Under the pieces are notes generated by a model that did not search any database, had not been told where the DNA came from, and was given only the letters and a program-made list of their open reading frames with translations. Shown piece by piece: positions 3,384 through 6,269 of a stretch of 6,269 bases of DNA. The stretch spans positions 1 to 6,269 of the forward strand of contig QILX01000113.1 of assembly GCA_003232175.1 (NCBI GenBank), given 5' to 3'. The first letter of the stretch is position 1; the number at the start of each line of letters is the position of its first letter. The stretch is from Hyphomicrobiales bacterium (GTDB lineage: Bacteria; Pseudomonadota; Alphaproteobacteria; Rhizobiales; SZUA-8). Both the position numbers and the translations under genes were made by a program.

Positions 3384-6269
3384 GTTGCGTCGGCGCACGT
3401 TCAGCCGCACCTTATCGGTGGCTACACCACACATCAGGGCGGACGAATCCCGCACCGTCAGTGTTACCGGCACATTGCCAACTTCAATGAACAATTGGCG
3501 GACCCGTTGACCGTAAAGTGTCGTGCCGTCACCCAGTGTCCATTCATAGGACAGCGCATCTCCATCCTGATCGCTGGAGCCTGATCCATCGAGCAGGAAT
3601 GCGTCGTTGGCGCCGCCGATATAGGCCAGCCGCCCGTTGCCGATTTTTGCCACTGGCGGACGGTTCACCACCACGGTGGTTTCGTCGACCGCAGTAGAGC
3701 AACCGGCAGCAGCATCGTCGCCCACCGTGAGGCGCACTTTGTAGGTGCCGGGCTCCTGGAAGGCGTGCACCGGGTTCATAAGGGTCGAGGAAATGCCGTC
3801 GCCGAAATCCCAACGGTAGGACTGCAGAGTGCCGTCAGGGTCACGCGAACTGGAACCATCGAACTGCACAACGGCGCCGGGACAAATCAGTCGATCCGGT
3901 CCGGCTCGGGCCACCGGCGGCTGATTGATCCACACCTGGGATGTTGAAAACCGGCGGCTGCCTGCCAGCTGGCTGGAATTATCGGTGAACATGGTGACTT
4001 GATAGCGCCCGGGTCGGCGATAAGTGTGGGTAACGTTTGGCCCTTGCGCGGTGACGCCATCACCGAAATTCCAGCTGATACGCGCCCCCGAGGCCGGCGA
4101 ACCCCCGGGGAATTGCGCTGACCAGTTCATCGGCTTGCCCGAACAGCCAACCTCCGGGCCGCTGGCAAGGATGGCCGGAGGATCGTTCACCTCAACGATC
4201 ATGGTATCGCTGGCATCGGCATTGACCAACCCGGTATCGTCGCTCACTGTCAGCGTCACTGTGTATTTTCCGGCTTCACGATAGGTATGAACCGGTTGCA
4301 GCCCGGTCGCGCTCCGGTCGTCGCCAAAGTCCCAGACATAGGCAACAAGCCCGCCGTCGGGGTCGCGGCTGGCCGAAGCGTCAAAGCTCACCGGCTCACC
4401 GGTTCCGACCACTTTGTCGGGGCCAGCGTCGGCCACCGGCGGCCCGTTGACCACAATATCCCGGGATTTGGTAATATCGCGGAACGACGTCTCTGCCGTG
4501 CTGCTTTTGATGCTCAGTGTCACCAGATATTTGCCCGGTTTGGCGTAACTGTGCTCGATTTTTTCGCCATCCCCTTGCGTGCCATCTCCAAAGTCCCAGC
4601 TCCAGCCAGTGATACGGCCATTTTTGGGCTGCGAAATTGAGGCATCGAATACGGTTGGCGTACCAATCGGTGTCGCGGCCGGCGCGGAGAAATCGGCGAC
4701 AGGCGCCTCGACAGCTGTGACGCTGATCTGGTCGGTGGCGGTATTGCTGCATACCCCCACCTGATCGCCCTCGATGGCGAGACTGACCCGATAGGTGCCC
4801 GGCTGGCGAAAGACATGCGACGGCTTGTCGCCTCCACCGCTCGAGCCGTCGCCAAAGTCCCAGCTGAACCGGTTGACCACACCGTCCAGATCGGTCGAGT
4901 TCGAGCCGTCGAATTGCACCCGCTGATTGGCATAGACCACAAGATCAACGCCGGCGTCGGCGGTTGGAGCCGGTTGCACACGCACAGAAATCCGTTCCGA
5001 ATTGGCCGAATTGCTCAACCCCGAATTGTCGCGCACCGTCAGGGTGACCGGATAAACCCCACTTTTATTAAATGTCCTGGTGGGGTTGACGATAGTTGAC
5101 GACGACCCGTCACCAAAACGCCACAGATATTTCAACGCCCCGCCTTCGGCATCACGCGATGCGCCACCATCGAACACCACAACATCGCCGATACACACAT
5201 TGCGGTTTGGCCCCGCTACTGCCACCGGGCGCCGATTGATGCCAACAATCAGCGTATCGTTATCGCTTGAATTGGCCAGCCCGGTATTGTCGTCAACGCG
5301 AAGCACTACCGGATAAGTGCCGCCTTTTTCGTAAGTGTGGGTCACCCGTGCGCCCAACGCTGTTGTGCCGTCGCCGAAATTCCAGCGATAGGCAAGCCCG
5401 TCGCCGTCGGGATCGACCGAAGCGCCGGCATCAAAAACCACCCTGGGGTCATCGCTGACAATATCGACCCCGGCTTCTGCCACCGGCGGGTTGTTGATCC
5501 GCACCGTCATCATGTCGCGGGCATCACCATTGAGGGTCTCGCTGTCATCCACCACGGTGAGTTGAACTTCATAAAGGCCCGGAGCGGCAAACTTCAGCTG
5601 TACCGAGGCGCCCATGGCCGGCTGGTCCCGGCCGGCGATGTCCCAGCGGTATTCGACAATCTCTCCATCATTATCAAACGATTTCGATCCATCCAGCATC
5701 ACCGCTTCCCCCGGTGCCGCGACAATATCGAACCCGGCATCGGCAACTTCGGCATATTCCACTGCATTGCCGTCACCGCTGTCGTCGGCGACCTTGAGCA
5801 GGACATTATAGGTGCCGGACTTGTCATATGTGTGCTCGACCAGCTTGCCCCGCGCCATGGTCCCATCGTCAAAGTCCCAGAAATATCCTTTAATGCGCCC
5901 ATCAGGGTCCAGCGATCCCCCGCCATCGAAAGCCAGGGCTTCACCCGGCGCGGCGACAATATCGGGCCCGGCGTCGGCAATCGGTATCGCGTTCACCCTG
6001 ACGGTCATGGAATCAGCCGCTGTGTTGCGGATGGTGCCCGAATCGTCACCGACGGTCAGCGAAACGGTATATGTGCCAGGGCTGCGATAAACGTGGGCGG
6101 GTCGCGAACCGGTTCCGGTGGCGCCATCGCCGAAGTCCCAGAGATAGGTGGTTACCTTGCCGTCGCTGTCGGTTGATTGGGTGCCATCGAAACGCACTAC
6201 ACTTGCAGTGACCCTCTGATCCGGTCCGGCCTCAGCCACTGGCGGTTGGTTGACCACCACGGTTAACTG
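3381..6269 (-). CDS. Multi-PKD-domain protein, probably exported (5' end off window)
   Basis: The frame is open from the right edge (6269) to TGA at 3383-3381, giving 962 residues. A GTG at 6260-6258 is in frame, but it falls in the middle of a domain linker (TVVVNQPPVAEAG). The true start therefore lies outside, with at least one more domain expected upstream. All visible sequence is PKD repeats: 11 copies of about 87 residues. Each opens with PPVADAGPD-like residues, continues with FDGSxSxDPDG and W-[DN]-F-G-D-G, then H-x-Y-x-x-x-G-x-Y-x-V-x-L-x-V-x-D. PKD domains are Ig-like beta sandwiches, nearly always extracellular, used as spacers or for binding proteins and polysaccharides. The protein ends at LNVRRRN after the last domain, with no membrane anchor, sorting motif or catalytic domain at this end. 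Any signal peptide or enzyme domain must be N-terminal. The gene is translationally coupled to a transmembrane cyclase, which suggests a shared sensing role, but that is inference. Confidence 0.9.
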   Translation of the reverse strand, partial: QLTVVVNQPPVAEAGPDQRVTASVVRFDGTQSTDSDGKVTTYLWDFGDGATGTGSRPAHVYRSPGTYTVSLTVGDDSGTIRNTAADSMTVRVNAIPIADAGPDIVAAPGEALAFDGGGSLDPDGRIKGYFWDFDDGTMARGKLVEHTYDKSGTYNVLLKVADDSGDGNAVEYAEVADAGFDIVAAPGEAVMLDGSKSFDNDGEIVEYRWDIAGRDQPAMGASVQLKFAAPGLYEVQLTVVDDSETLNGDARDMMTVRINNPPVAEAGVDIVSDDPRVVFDAGASVDPDGDGLAYRWNFGDGTTALGARVTHTYEKGGTYPVVLRVDDNTGLANSSDNDTLIVGINRRPVAVAGPNRNVCIGDVVVFDGGASRDAEGGALKYLWRFGDGSSSTIVNPTRTFNKSGVYPVTLTVRDNSGLSNSANSERISVRVQPAPTADAGVDLVVYANQRVQFDGSNSTDLDGVVNRFSWDFGDGSSGGGDKPSHVFRQPGTYRVSLAIEGDQVGVCSNTATDQISVTAVEAPVADFSAPAATPIGTPTVFDASISQPKNGRITGWSWDFGDGTQGDGEKIEHSYAKPGKYLVTLSIKSSTAETSFRDITKSRDIVVNGPPVADAGPDKVVGTGEPVSFDASASRDPDGGLVAYVWDFGDDRSATGLQPVHTYREAGKYTVTLTVSDDTGLVNADASDTMIVEVNDPPAILASGPEVGCSGKPMNWSAQFPGGSPASGARISWNFGDGVTAQGPNVTHTYRRPGRYQVTMFTDNSSQLAGSRRFSTSQVWINQPPVARAGPDRLICPGAVVQFDGSSSRDPDGTLQSYRWDFGDGISSTLMNPVHAFQEPGTYKVRLTVGDDAAAGCSTAVDETTVVVNRPPVAKIGNGRLAYIGGANDAFLLDGSGSSDQDGDALSYEWTLGDGTTLYGQRVRQLFIEVGNVPVTLTVRDSSALMCGVATDKVRLNVRRRN
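3396..6248 (-). repeat. array of 11 PKD domains, period about 263 bp
   Basis: Approximate 5' ends of the domains on the minus strand are 6248, 5990, 5750, 5492, 5234, 4973, 4709, 4445, 4184, 3923 and 3662, the last ending near 3396. The conserved W-D-F-G-D-G codons fall near 6130, 5870, 5640, 5378, 5115, 4855, 4590, 4327, 4062, 3803 and 3534. Spacing is 259-269 bp except from domain 2 to 3, which is about 30 bp shorter. Domain 3 has lost the core motif (WDIAGRD), domain 8 reads WDFGDD, domain 9 lacks the DPDG loop, and domain 11 reads WTLGDG. Domains 2 and 3 share an identical DIVAAPGEA segment. Copies are otherwise well diverged at the DNA level, so the array is old rather than newly expanded. 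Confidence 0.9.

Noticed and set aside
5337..6176. Long plus-strand open frame (279 codons) opposite the PKD gene
   Set aside because: It is an antisense shadow: its repetitive His, Gly and Ile content mirrors the codons of the PKD repeats.
6258..6260. GTG as the start codon of the PKD gene
   Set aside because: The frame is open to the window edge, and the GTG sits in a strand-linker (TVVVNQPP) that normally joins two PKD domains, so it encodes an internal Val.

Overview
The window looks like chromosomal DNA of an alphaproteobacterium, most likely from the Hyphomicrobiales (rhizobia and relatives). This is an inference. It rests on GC-rich coding sequence, tRNA sequences with encoded CCA, an alphaproteobacterial-looking tRNA promoter, and an intergenic repeat (about 1452-1584) of a type I remember from rhizobial genomes.

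Layout from left to right. Positions 1-639 (+) hold the 3' end of a large protein gene, probably a secreted right-handed beta-helix protein. Two tRNA genes follow on opposite strands and pointing away from each other: tRNA-Pro(CGG) at 719-795 (-) and tRNA-Gln(TTG) at 941-1015 (+). Their promoters share the 145-bp gap between them. Positions 1016-1658 hold no intact gene. They contain a C-terminal scrap of an IS3-family transposase (-) and a 133-bp repeat element bounded by inverted repeats, with a perfect 27-bp tandem duplication inside it. This looks like a decayed insertion zone downstream of tRNA-Gln.

The rest of the window (1659-6269) is one two-gene transcription unit on the minus strand. 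The upstream gene runs off the right edge and encodes a chain of 11 PKD (Ig-like beta-sandwich) domains. Its stop codon overlaps the start of the next gene (TGATG). That gene encodes a membrane-anchored class III adenylate/guanylate cyclase with the order TM, Cache-like periplasmic sensor, TM, HAMP, cyclase.

The cyclase is broken by a single-base frameshift at a four-base C run (1918-1921), in the middle of the catalytic domain. Both metal-binding aspartates lie before the break. The substrate-specifying Thr and the transition-state Asn/Arg pair lie after it. Removing one base restores a 573-residue protein of normal architecture. The frameshift could be a sequencing error, a recent inactivation, or (less likely) a +1 recoding site.

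The most interesting system-level idea is that the PKD chain and the cyclase work together: an exported PKD protein contacting a surface, glycan or the periplasm, and a coupled transmembrane cyclase converting the contact into a cyclic nucleotide signal. The adjacency and coupling are seen directly. The functional link is inference.
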